From JBGPYM01 sp041493205 (GTDB lineage: Bacteria; Bacteroidota; Ignavibacteria; UBA10030; UBA6906): a DNA stretch of 16,669 bases. How positions within the stretch are numbered: position 1 is the first letter of the stretch; each line of letters starts with the position of its first letter. The position numbers and the translations under genes are program-made. The notes below the pieces were generated by a model. The model ran no database searches and was not told the DNA's origin. It saw only the letters and a program-made list of their open reading frames with translations. Positions 1 to 6,559 of this stretch are shown piece by piece. Location: NCBI GenBank assembly GCA_041493205.1, contig JBGPYM010000037.1, positions 1 to 16,669 on the forward strand, in the 5' to 3' direction.

Positions 1-493
1 CACGCCGTTAACGGACTTCAATCATTACGGCCTGAGCGCCATACAGTGGACACGCACTGCAGTGACAGAGGCGAACCAGGAATTCCTCCGGGGGCTCCCG
101 TTCATGACGGAGCAGAATGGAGTGACACTCGCCCACTCTTCGCCGCTGAATCCTGATGCGTGGACGTATGTGTTAACCATGCGGGCGGCCCAGGAGAACT
201 TTGCCGCATTCACTACGAGAGTCTGCTTCATCGGCCATACGCACGTGCCGGTCATCATCGGGGAAGACGGAACTGTCAACAAGTATTCGACGACGATACG
301 CCACATGATCAACGTGGGGAGCGTCGGTCAGCCGCGCGACGGCAACGCGCAGGCTGCATTCGGACTCTTCAATACGGCCACGCAGGACTTCCAGATGGTC
401 CGCGTTCCCTACGATATTCAAAAGACCGCACGCGCGATTCGCGAAGTCGGACTTCCAGAGTTTCTGGCCCAGCGATTATTTCAGGGAGTGTAA
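1..493 (+). CDS. Metallophosphoesterase (calcineurin-like, YfcE/ApaH-type), C-terminal part
   Basis: The reading frame is already open at base 2 and runs off the left edge, so only the C-terminal ~163 residues are present. The visible part has the late metal-binding motif FIGHTHVP and, further on, INVGSVGQPRDG. Both are characteristic of the calcineurin-like phosphoesterase fold, where the GHTH histidines bind the di-metal centre and the N-V-G-S-V-G-Q-P segment closes it. The N-terminal D-x-H and G-D-x-x-D motifs would lie before the window. Members of this group hydrolyse phosphodiesters or phosphoproteins, and the substrate cannot be told from this fragment. The GTG at 62 is an internal codon, not the likely start. 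The gene ends with TAA, about 57 bp before a hairpin. The family call is secure; specific function is unknown. Confidence 0.88.
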   Translation, partial: TPLTDFNHYGLSAIQWTRTAVTEANQEFLRGLPFMTEQNGVTLAHSSPLNPDAWTYVLTMRAAQENFAAFTTRVCFIGHTHVPVIIGEDGTVNKYSTTIRHMINVGSVGQPRDGNAQAAFGLFNTATQDFQMVRVPYDIQKTARAIREVGLPEFLAQRLFQGV

Positions 494-550
494 CGAGTTA
501 CAAAGAAAACATGCGATACAACATGCGAAAAACCGCCTAAAGAATCAACA

Positions 551-590
551 GAGAATGGGCCTGATTCTGTTGTTTAGGCCCCATTTTCTC
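551..590 (+). terminator. Hairpin, possible terminator after the phosphoesterase gene
   Basis: The left arm GAGAATGGGCCT (551-562) pairs with AGGCCCCATTTTCTC (576-590) when a few bases are bulged. The loop is about 13 nt. Four T residues lie inside the right arm, but no clean T-run follows the stem, so it is a weak intrinsic terminator at best. The -35 box of the tRNA-Ser promoter lies in the loop. Confidence 0.35.
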
Positions 591-598
591 GCTATATT
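570..598 (+). promoter_or_regulatory. Predicted sigma70-type promoter of tRNA-Ser
   Basis: TTGTTT (570-575) and TATATT (593-598) are separated by 17 bp, giving a start near 605 and a ~28-nt 5' leader before the tRNA. The -10 box is identical to that of the tRNA-Leu promoter at 13101. The -35 sits in the loop of the preceding hairpin. Confidence 0.6.
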
Positions 599-632
599 GG
601 CTCCATCAGTATCGTCTGCAACGTCTGCCCCT

Positions 633-722
633 GGAGGGGTGGGTGAGTGGCCGAAACCAACGGTTTGCTAAACCGTCACAGGGGGTAAACCTCTGTCGAG
701 AGTTCGAATCTCTCCCCCTCCG
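633..722 (+). tRNA. tRNA-Ser (anticodon GCU)
   Basis: A complete class II tRNA of 90 nt. The acceptor stem is GGAGGGG (633-639) with CCCCTCC (715-721), followed by discriminator G722. The anticodon stem-loop is ACGGT-TTGCTAA-ACCGT, giving anticodon GCT, which reads AGC/AGU serine codons. The long variable arm has ACAGGGG paired with CCTCTGT (one G-U). The T arm is GAGAG-TTCGAAT-CTCTC. The bases after the discriminator are CCG, so the 3' CCA is not encoded and must be added by tRNA nucleotidyltransferase. Confidence 0.97.
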
Positions 723-745
723 CCGATCTACAACAGAAGATAAGA

Positions 746-1165
746 ATGGACGCAACCGTCCGATCCCGGGATCTTCTCGTCCAGACACTGGTCGACCTGT
801 TAGCCAATGATGGAGTCGAAATCAAAGGCGCCCGGGGAATCGAGGGTCTCGAAATGCCTCCGGATATCGCCAACACGGGATTCGGGTCGGCGCATGATAA
901 ACGGCCCGATGTGATCGGATTCGACCACGAGCACAGGCGGATTGTCTTCGGGGTTGTGCGGGAAAACCGTGAGAGTCTCGATTCAGAAGAGGCGCTCGAA
1001 GAGTACAACGTGTTCCTCGACCACAATGCTTCGCTGGGGGAACAGGCCTCGATGGTCTACGTGATGATGCCCCACGATCTCGTCGGCGAGTTCACTTCAA
1101 TCATCACCCACTACATCCACCGCGATTACTGGCACCGCCTCATCGCCGTTGGGACGCCGCGTTGA
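746..1165 (+). CDS. Small protein of unknown function, possible degenerate PD-(D/E)XK nuclease fold
   Basis: A 139-residue soluble protein with no signal peptide or membrane segment, starting 23 bp after tRNA-Ser; the purine-rich stretch before the ATG is only a weak ribosome site. I do not recognise a named family with certainty. Residues 52-92 (KRPDVIGFD, then RRIVFGVVR, then a helix containing DSEEALEEY) follow the pattern of small PD-(D/E)XK-fold proteins, in which a PDV-strand is followed by a G-E-A-K strand and a helix like D-x-x-x-E-H-T-x-E-Q. If that alignment is right, D55 is kept but the expected E and K are V70 and R72, so catalysis would be lost. This is inference from motif shape. 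The last 26 bp overlap the end of the convergent deaminase gene. Codon use resembles the neighbouring genes, supporting a real gene. Confidence 0.72.
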   Translation: MDATVRSRDLLVQTLVDLLANDGVEIKGARGIEGLEMPPDIANTGFGSAHDKRPDVIGFDHEHRRIVFGVVRENRESLDSEEALEEYNVFLDHNASLGEQASMVYVMMPHDLVGEFTSIITHYIHRDYWHRLIAVGTPR

Positions 1166-1736
1166 GAAAGAGCGAGTCCTGCAGTTCCGATGGCTCGCGC
1201 CGCTCCATCCTGATCGTGGCCAGGAACTGGCGCGCATCCTCCCGCAGACGGTACAAGAGGGGCTTTGGCTTGAGAAACCGCACGTGCCTCACCTTTGCCT
1301 CCATCAGCGCCCCGGTACACATGAGGCATGGCTCGAAGGTTGACACCAGAACCAGTGAATCCCTGTTGAGTGCGTCGAACCGGCGGACCCCGATCCGTTT
1401 CATCGCATCGCTGAGCGCATTGATCTCGGCGTGCCCGCCTGCCTCCCCCCTTGCAATAACGGTATTGCACCCCGCCCCGATTACCGAGTCGCCGTAGATC
1501 ACCACGGCTCCCACAGGAACGTCTCCACCCGCAAGAGCCTTGAGGCCTTCCGCGCGTAGTTGTTCCTTGAGCGCGGGTGTGATATCCGCTTGAAACGGGC
1601 CGGCATTCCACTTCACTTCAAGGAAGAGCTCCCACGCGACCAGAAGGAGCATGAGGAGAGAGAGTGCCAGGAGCACGCTGCGCAACCACCGGCGCCCCGC
1701 TCTGTCACTGCCGACGGGGAGCGGGTGATCGTTCAT
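1140..1736 (-). CDS. Membrane-anchored cytidine/deoxycytidylate deaminase-family protein
   Basis: A 198-residue zinc-dependent deaminase-fold protein. The two signature motifs are intact: H102-A-E104 in GGHAEINAL (zinc ligand plus the proton-shuttle glutamate) and P136-C137-L-M-C140 in FEPCLMC (two zinc-ligand cysteines). DVPVGAVVI (72-80) resembles TadA, guanine deaminase and ComE-type deaminases. What is unusual is the N-terminus: residues ~19-40 are a run of Leu, Val and Ala after basic residues, a likely membrane anchor, whereas TadA and GuaD are cytosolic. The C-terminal ~45 residues are also unlike TadA. The ATG overlaps the stop codon of the upstream mltD-like gene (ATGA), so translation is probably coupled. 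Fold confidence is high. The substrate (nucleobase, nucleotide or tRNA) is not determinable, and which side of the membrane carries the active site is unknown; positive charges before the helix favour cytoplasmic N-terminus and an extracytoplasmic domain. Confidence 0.85.
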   Translation of the reverse strand: MNDHPLPVGSDRAGRRWLRSVLLALSLLMLLLVAWELFLEVKWNAGPFQADITPALKEQLRAEGLKALAGGDVPVGAVVIYGDSVIGAGCNTVIARGEAGGHAEINALSDAMKRIGVRRFDALNRDSLVLVSTFEPCLMCTGALMEAKVRHVRFLKPKPLLYRLREDARQFLATIRMERREPSELQDSLFLNAASQRR

Positions 1737-4009
1737 TGACGCAGGTCCGCGGCGCCGACGTGAATGATCAGTTCCTGTCCCGCGTAGATTTTGTTGCGTG
1801 TGATGTCGTTCCAGTTCTTCAGATCGCGCGGCTCGACATTGTGCGCGCGGGCGATGTCCCAGAGAGTGTCGCCGCGCTTCACCTTGTAGACCAGCACTTT
1901 GTTCCCGTCTCTCATCTGCACATCATCCTGTTTCGATCCCGCCGGGGCTGTCAGCGACTGTGCATCGGAATGGATCACGAGTTGCTGACCGGCATTGATC
2001 CGGCTCGTCCGCAGATTGTTCCAGTGTTGCATCTGCCTGACGGTGACGTTGTGCGCGGAGGCGATTGTCTCGAGCGTTTCACCCTTGTTCACAACATACC
2101 GCTGTGATCCTTCGTCCGCTGCGTCGCCCGCCGCTATCGCCGGGTGCACCGTCGCAGCCTGTTTCTCGGCGAATGTCATCTCGTCGATCTTCTTGTACCG
2201 CGCCGCATCCTGCTTCTCCACCCAGATATTCAGATCCGCGCCGGCGCGGATGGTCCGGCCGTAGGCAAGATCGTTCCAGTTTCTGATGTCGGTCGCACGG
2301 ACGCCGTACCATTCGGCGATATGACCAAGGGTGTCGCCTTTTTTGACCCGGTAGACCACTCGCGTTTTGTCCTTCGCATCAGGCGGCTGCCGTTTCTGCG
2401 CGTACGCCAGCGCACGCGCGATTTTCGTCTGTCCATCCGTCTTCCTCCCCACGCCCCCCCCACGAACTCTCAGGCCGGGCTCGACACGCGAAGATGATGC
2501 CACAAGGGATGCGAACCGGGTGGACCCGCGCGGAACAGGAATCACGATCGTCTTTCCGACGGAGAGTCTCCGTGCGGAGGTAATTCTGTTCGATTCCTCA
2601 ATCACCGCCACCGGGATCCCATACCTGTTGGCGATCGAGCCGAGTGTTTCCCCCTTCCGAATGACATGAACGATCATGTCCCGCTTCTGGTCTGCGGGAA
2701 TCTGAGCGTATTGCACTGCAAACCGTGCCGACGATCCGGCGGGAATGCGCAGCGTATACCCCTTCATGCCCGGAGGCGTACACCATTGCACGAGTTCCGG
2801 ATTGAGCGTGCGCATGGTCTCAACATCCGTGCCGGCGCATCGTGCCAGTACTTCAAGATCGACGCAATCGTCAACGCTCACTCGCTCAAACACCAGCTCC
2901 TTCTCCTGGGGGATGCCGTCAAACCCGTAGGCGCCGGGGTTCAGTCCGATCACCGTCACGGCAATGTACTGCGGGACGTAGTTGCGGGTTTCTCTTGGGA
3001 GCTTGCGGCGCATTTCCCAGAAATCGGTCGAACCGCTCCGCCGAATCCCGCGGTAGACCCGCCCGGCCCCCGAATTGTATGCGGCAAGCGCGAGATACCA
3101 GTCGTTGAATTCCTCATGCAGGTCACGCAGGTGCTTCGCCGCCGCCCGCGTCGCCTTTTCAAAATCACGACGTTCGTCGTACCAGAAATTCCCGGTCAAA
3201 CCGTACAATCTTCCGGTCGCTTTCACGAACTGCCACAGGCCGACCGCCTTTTTCCACGAGCGCGCGACCGGATTCAGACCGCTCTCCGGCATCGAGAGAA
3301 ACGCGATCTCCTCCGGGACACCCTCGTCCTTCATCACTTTCTTCATCATTGGGAAATACCGCCCCGCGAGACTGAGCCAGCGTTCCATATGATCCCGACC
3401 ACGCCCCTGGTAAAACTTGATATTCTGCTCCACCAGATTGTTGATCTCGAGCGGAACGGTCGTTCCCTGGATGATCCGCGTCGTGACGGCGGTCCCTGCG
3501 GAGTCGGCGGTCTCTATGATCTGATTCAGTTTTTCCCGGAGGGCGAAGATCGAGCTTTGCGGACTCAGGCTGTCGATGCGCGCGATATACTGTTCATAAT
3601 CCTCGACAATCGCCTTGCTCAGATCGTTGAAGTCTTTGTTGTTGTCGATATTCGGGACATAGCTCAGTTCGTTCAGAATGGCAATCGCTTCCTCAAACTG
3701 CGAGCTTGACCGGAGCGAATCACGCTCCTCCTGGGCGGCAATGGCCGAGAGATAGTGCTGGCGGGCCTGTTCGAGCATCGCGCCGACGATCGAATCGGAC
3801 GCCGTCGAGAGGGACTCGGGGACTAGGTTAAGAAATTGGGAGGTATCCGGGGTGAGGTCAGCCGTTTGTGCAGGCGCGGGAACCTTGCCGGATTCGGACA
3901 TACCCCGCGATACCGGCTGTGCAGGCGTGCTCGTTGTCTCTTCGGAAGAGCAACCGACTATGAGAAGGAGAATACAACAGACAAGCACTCCGGCCAAGAA
4001 TCGCGTCAT
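1733..4009 (-). CDS. mltD: MltD-like lipoprotein lytic transglycosylase with four LysM domains
   Basis: A 758-residue enzyme predicted to cleave the MurNAc-GlcNAc bond of peptidoglycan, leaving 1,6-anhydro ends. The lipoprotein signal ends LLIVGC, with Cys20 lipidated. Residues ~70-200 are charged and helical. The SLT domain spans ~217-320, with catalytic Glu242 in SMPESGLNP, then AVGLWQFVKATGRLYGL and the AAYNSGAGRV motif. A divergent LysM-like stretch follows (~378-424), then four clear LysM repeats at ~446-491, 552-597, 637-680 and 707-751, each with G-[ED]-T-L near its start and a terminal V-I-x-V type strand; these bind glycan. It is longer than E. coli MltD (about 450 residues) because of the helical N-terminus and additional LysM units. 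A Shine-Dalgarno-like AGAGGGG precedes the ATG. The gene has its own promoter and a CRP-like site upstream, and overlaps the deaminase gene by 4 bp. Confidence 0.95.
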   Translation of the reverse strand: MTRFLAGVLVCCILLLIVGCSSEETTSTPAQPVSRGMSESGKVPAPAQTADLTPDTSQFLNLVPESLSTASDSIVGAMLEQARQHYLSAIAAQEERDSLRSSSQFEEAIAILNELSYVPNIDNNKDFNDLSKAIVEDYEQYIARIDSLSPQSSIFALREKLNQIIETADSAGTAVTTRIIQGTTVPLEINNLVEQNIKFYQGRGRDHMERWLSLAGRYFPMMKKVMKDEGVPEEIAFLSMPESGLNPVARSWKKAVGLWQFVKATGRLYGLTGNFWYDERRDFEKATRAAAKHLRDLHEEFNDWYLALAAYNSGAGRVYRGIRRSGSTDFWEMRRKLPRETRNYVPQYIAVTVIGLNPGAYGFDGIPQEKELVFERVSVDDCVDLEVLARCAGTDVETMRTLNPELVQWCTPPGMKGYTLRIPAGSSARFAVQYAQIPADQKRDMIVHVIRKGETLGSIANRYGIPVAVIEESNRITSARRLSVGKTIVIPVPRGSTRFASLVASSSRVEPGLRVRGGGVGRKTDGQTKIARALAYAQKRQPPDAKDKTRVVYRVKKGDTLGHIAEWYGVRATDIRNWNDLAYGRTIRAGADLNIWVEKQDAARYKKIDEMTFAEKQAATVHPAIAAGDAADEGSQRYVVNKGETLETIASAHNVTVRQMQHWNNLRTSRINAGQQLVIHSDAQSLTAPAGSKQDDVQMRDGNKVLVYKVKRGDTLWDIARAHNVEPRDLKNWNDITRNKIYAGQELIIHVGAADLRQ

Positions 4010-4044
4010 GCGTCCCCTCTGGCTTGTTGGGCGTAATTGCTTTG

Positions 4045-4073
4045 AAGATAGCGAGTTTAGGTAGGATATTCAA
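4045..4073 (-). promoter_or_regulatory. Predicted sigma70-type promoter of the mltD-deaminase pair
   Basis: On the minus strand, TTGAAT (4073-4068) and TATCTT (4050-4045) are separated by 17 bp. The start would be near 4038, giving a ~29-nt leader that contains the AGAGGGG ribosome site. It lies wholly between the end of the carboxyltransferase gene and mltD. Confidence 0.65.
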
Positions 4074-4089
4074 GGTGAATGTGAGGTAT

Positions 4090-4105
4090 TGTGAGGAAAG
4101 TCACA
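4090..4105 (-). promoter_or_regulatory. Perfect CRP/FNR-family-like operator upstream of mltD
   Basis: The palindrome TGTGA-CTTTCC-TCACA (minus strand) matches the E. coli CRP core TGTGA-N6-TCACA at all ten fixed positions. Its centre (4097.5) lies about 59-60 bp upstream of the predicted mltD transcription start, close to the -61.5 position of class I CRP activation. A further TGTGAGG lies one helical turn nearer the promoter (4080-4086 against 4090-4096, plus-strand reading). The site overlaps the stop codon of the carboxyltransferase gene. No CRP/FNR regulator with an HTH is encoded in this window. Confidence 0.5.
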
Positions 4106-5648
4106 ATGGGATATTCCCGTGCTTTTTGCGGGGATTACCGACCACTTTATCCTCCAGCCGCCGGAGGGCCCGGATGAGGCGCGGGCGCGTTTCCATCGGC
4201 TCGATGATGTCGTCGATGTAGCCCCTGCTCGCCGCAAGATACGGATTGGCGAATTTCTCCCGGTAATCCTTCTCTTTCTCCGCCAGCGCCTTCTCACGAT
4301 CGGGCGCCGCTTCGATCTCGCGTTTGAAGATTATCTCCGCGGCTCCTTTGGGTCCCATCACGGCAATCTCCGCCGTCGGCCAGGCGAAGTTCATGTCCCC
4401 GCGGATATGCTTCGAGTTCATGACGTCATAGGCTCCCCCGTACGCCTTCCGGGTAATCACCGTGATCCGCGGGACAGTTGCTTCGCAGAATGCATAGAGA
4501 AGCTTGGCGCCGTTGGTGATGATGCCGCGCCATTCCTGATCCGTACCCGGGAGGAAACCGGGGACATCCTCAAACACGATGAGCGGGATATTGAACGCAT
4601 CGCAGAACCGGACGAAGCGCGCTCCTTTGCGCGATGAATCGATGTCGAGCACCCCGGCCAGTACTGCAGGCTGGTTTGCCACGATCCCCACAGAAGCGCC
4701 GCCGAGACGCGCGAACCCCACCACGATGTTCGGAGCGAAATGTTCATGCACCTCGAAAAACACGCCGTTGTCGACGACGCTCGCAATCACCTTCTTGATG
4801 TCGTACGGCTTATTCGGATTCTCCGGTACGACCGTGTCGAGGGAGGGATCGCGCCGGTTCACGTCGTCCGTGCACGGGACCGATGGCGCGTCATCGCGGT
4901 TGTTGGAAGGGATGTAGCTCAGGAGCGTGCGAACTTTCTGCAGGCAATCCACCTCGCTGTCGCAGGCGAAATGAGCCACGCCGCTCCGCGTTGCATGCGT
5001 CGTCGCCCCGCCGAGATCCTCGGCACTGACTTCCTCGTGCGTGACGGTCTTCACGACATTGGGGCCCGTGACAAACATGTAGCTCGTGTGCCTGACCATC
5101 AGGGTGAAGTCGGTGATCGCCGGCGAATAGACAGCACCGCCGGCACACGGCCCGAGGACGGCGGAGATCTGCGGGACGACGCCCGACGCAAGCGTGTTCC
5201 GCAGGAAGATGTCGGCATACCCACCGAGACTGACAACGCCCTCCTGAATCCTCGCCCCGCCGGAATCATTCAGTCCGATCACCGGACAGCCGACCTTCAT
5301 CGCGAGATCCATCACCTTGCCGATTTTCTCCGCATGGACCTCCGAGAGCGAGCCCCCGAACACGGTGAAGTCCTGGCTGAAGACGCACACCAGTCTCCCG
5401 TCGATCGTGCCGGTCCCGGTCACGACCCCGTCACCGAGGTATCGCTGTTTCTCGAGCCCGAAATCGTGCGACCGGTGTTCGGCGAGCATGTCCATTTCCT
5501 CGAAGCTCCCTTCATCGAGCAGGATCGCAAGGCGCTCACGGGCCGTGAGCTTCCCCTTCTTGTGCTGATCCTCGATACGCTTTTTACCGCCGCCCAGCAT
5601 GGCCAGCTCGCGCAGCGAACGAAGATAGTCTATGGAGTTCTTTGACAT
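4101..5648 (-). CDS. pccB: Acyl-CoA (propionyl-CoA type) carboxylase, carboxyltransferase (beta) subunit
   Basis: A 515-residue carboxyltransferase that moves the carboxyl group from carboxybiotin to an acyl-CoA, full length for the family. It has two crotonase-fold halves: N-terminal ~30-280 with NDSGGARIQEG (127-137) and the oxyanion-hole stretch GPCAGGAVYSPA (166-177), and C-terminal ~280-515 with FEDVPGFLPGTDQEW (359-373) and KAYGGAYDVM (401-410). Asp408 corresponds to the Asp that marks propionyl-CoA preference in Streptomyces PccB, where acetyl-CoA enzymes carry Ile. Methylmalonyl-CoA decarboxylase alpha subunits look alike and cannot be excluded. The start overlaps the YihY stop (TAATG), and a strong GGAGG lies 5 bp before the ATG. 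No biotin carboxylase or biotin carrier gene is in the window, so partners must lie elsewhere. The product probably enters the methylmalonyl-CoA/succinyl-CoA route. Confidence 0.93.
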   Translation of the reverse strand: MSKNSIDYLRSLRELAMLGGGKKRIEDQHKKGKLTARERLAILLDEGSFEEMDMLAEHRSHDFGLEKQRYLGDGVVTGTGTIDGRLVCVFSQDFTVFGGSLSEVHAEKIGKVMDLAMKVGCPVIGLNDSGGARIQEGVVSLGGYADIFLRNTLASGVVPQISAVLGPCAGGAVYSPAITDFTLMVRHTSYMFVTGPNVVKTVTHEEVSAEDLGGATTHATRSGVAHFACDSEVDCLQKVRTLLSYIPSNNRDDAPSVPCTDDVNRRDPSLDTVVPENPNKPYDIKKVIASVVDNGVFFEVHEHFAPNIVVGFARLGGASVGIVANQPAVLAGVLDIDSSRKGARFVRFCDAFNIPLIVFEDVPGFLPGTDQEWRGIITNGAKLLYAFCEATVPRITVITRKAYGGAYDVMNSKHIRGDMNFAWPTAEIAVMGPKGAAEIIFKREIEAAPDREKALAEKEKDYREKFANPYLAASRGYIDDIIEPMETRPRLIRALRRLEDKVVGNPRKKHGNIPL

Positions 5649-6544
5649 TATGCCTCCAATTTGTGCCGTTCCCAGTACACCTGCCCCACGATCCCGCCGA
5701 ACACAAAAAGCAGGCTGGAGAAGTAGATCCAGATCATGAGCACCAGCAGAAATGCGTACGGCCCGTAGATCCTCCCGATCGCGGACCAGTCGGAAAGGTA
5801 GACGGCGAACACCCTCCCGGAGAGGACCCAGAGAAGCGTCGTCGTCAGGGTCGAAATCGCCGCTGCGGTCCGGGGGGGCTTGATGTCGGTCATATAGCGG
5901 TAGATAATATAGAACATCCCTGCGGTCAGAACCACGATGATCATCGTCGGAATCGCGCGCGTAAATTCAGTCGTCACGAACGATTTCAGCCACGTCACGT
6001 TCATCGCCCAGGGCGTCACCAGCGTGTAGACCCAGATTGCGAAATTGGTTGCAAGGAAGAGCACGAACGCGATGGTAATGAACCCGATGTCGTGTGCCAG
6101 GCTTGCGAGCAGCCCCCGGGTCCGCTTCAGTTCATAGATACGGTGCAGGGCGCTCCGGAGGGCATCGAACAGCGAGGTGGTCGTCCAGAGGAGCACCACG
6201 AACCCCAGGATTCCGATGGACCGCCGGTACGTCACGATGTCCATGATGATCGACCGGATGCTCAGTTTTATTTCTTCGGCGAACGGCTGGCGGGGGAAGA
6301 TCGTGTCGAGGATTTCGTTGAGCTGCTGCAGGCTGAGAACATACGAGTGAAGAACCGTCCCCACAGCGGCGGCGGAGAGAAACAATATCGGGATCATCGT
6401 GAGGATGCCGTTAAAGGCAAGACCCGAAGCGAGGAACAGCACATCGTCCTCGGCGAGCTTACGCCACACCGACCGTGTGTACGACCATGCTGCGAGGAGC
6501 CGGCTGCGCGTGCGCCGGATTGTCCGGAGGAGAGGTTCAGACAT
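5648..6544 (-). CDS. YihY/BrkB family integral membrane protein
   Basis: A 298-residue inner-membrane protein of the YihY/BrkB family (once misnamed RNase BN). Six hydrophobic stretches are visible, at about residues 35-65, 108-125, 150-178, 196-216, 226-246 and 259-285. The family's early signature appears as LASGLAFNGILTMIPILF, and the C-terminal block as YGPYAFLLVLMIWIYFSSL followed by a Gly-rich helix and a basic end. The molecular role of the family is not settled. The gene starts 15 bp after uvrD ends, without a visible ribosome site (the gap is C-rich), and its TAA overlaps the next ATG by one base, so the three genes are probably one transcript with coupled translation. Confidence 0.92.
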   Translation of the reverse strand: MSEPLLRTIRRTRSRLLAAWSYTRSVWRKLAEDDVLFLASGLAFNGILTMIPILFLSAAAVGTVLHSYVLSLQQLNEILDTIFPRQPFAEEIKLSIRSIIMDIVTYRRSIGILGFVVLLWTTTSLFDALRSALHRIYELKRTRGLLASLAHDIGFITIAFVLFLATNFAIWVYTLVTPWAMNVTWLKSFVTTEFTRAIPTMIIVVLTAGMFYIIYRYMTDIKPPRTAAAISTLTTTLLWVLSGRVFAVYLSDWSAIGRIYGPYAFLLVLMIWIYFSSLLFVFGGIVGQVYWERHKLEA

Positions 6545-6559
6545 CGTCGGGGGGTCCGG

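Noticed and set aside
508..540. Direct repeat AACATGCGA (508-516, 520-528) and a 9-codon mini-ORF (511-540)
   Set aside because: Only two copies of a 9-mer, no strong ribosome site and no conserved context; likely chance.
633..1165. Genomic-island insertion at tRNA-Ser
   Set aside because: No integrase, no repeated tRNA 3' end, and no shift in base composition.
2666..3709. 347-codon open frame on the plus strand inside mltD
   Set aside because: Antisense to the SLT domain; no motif and no plausible start signals.
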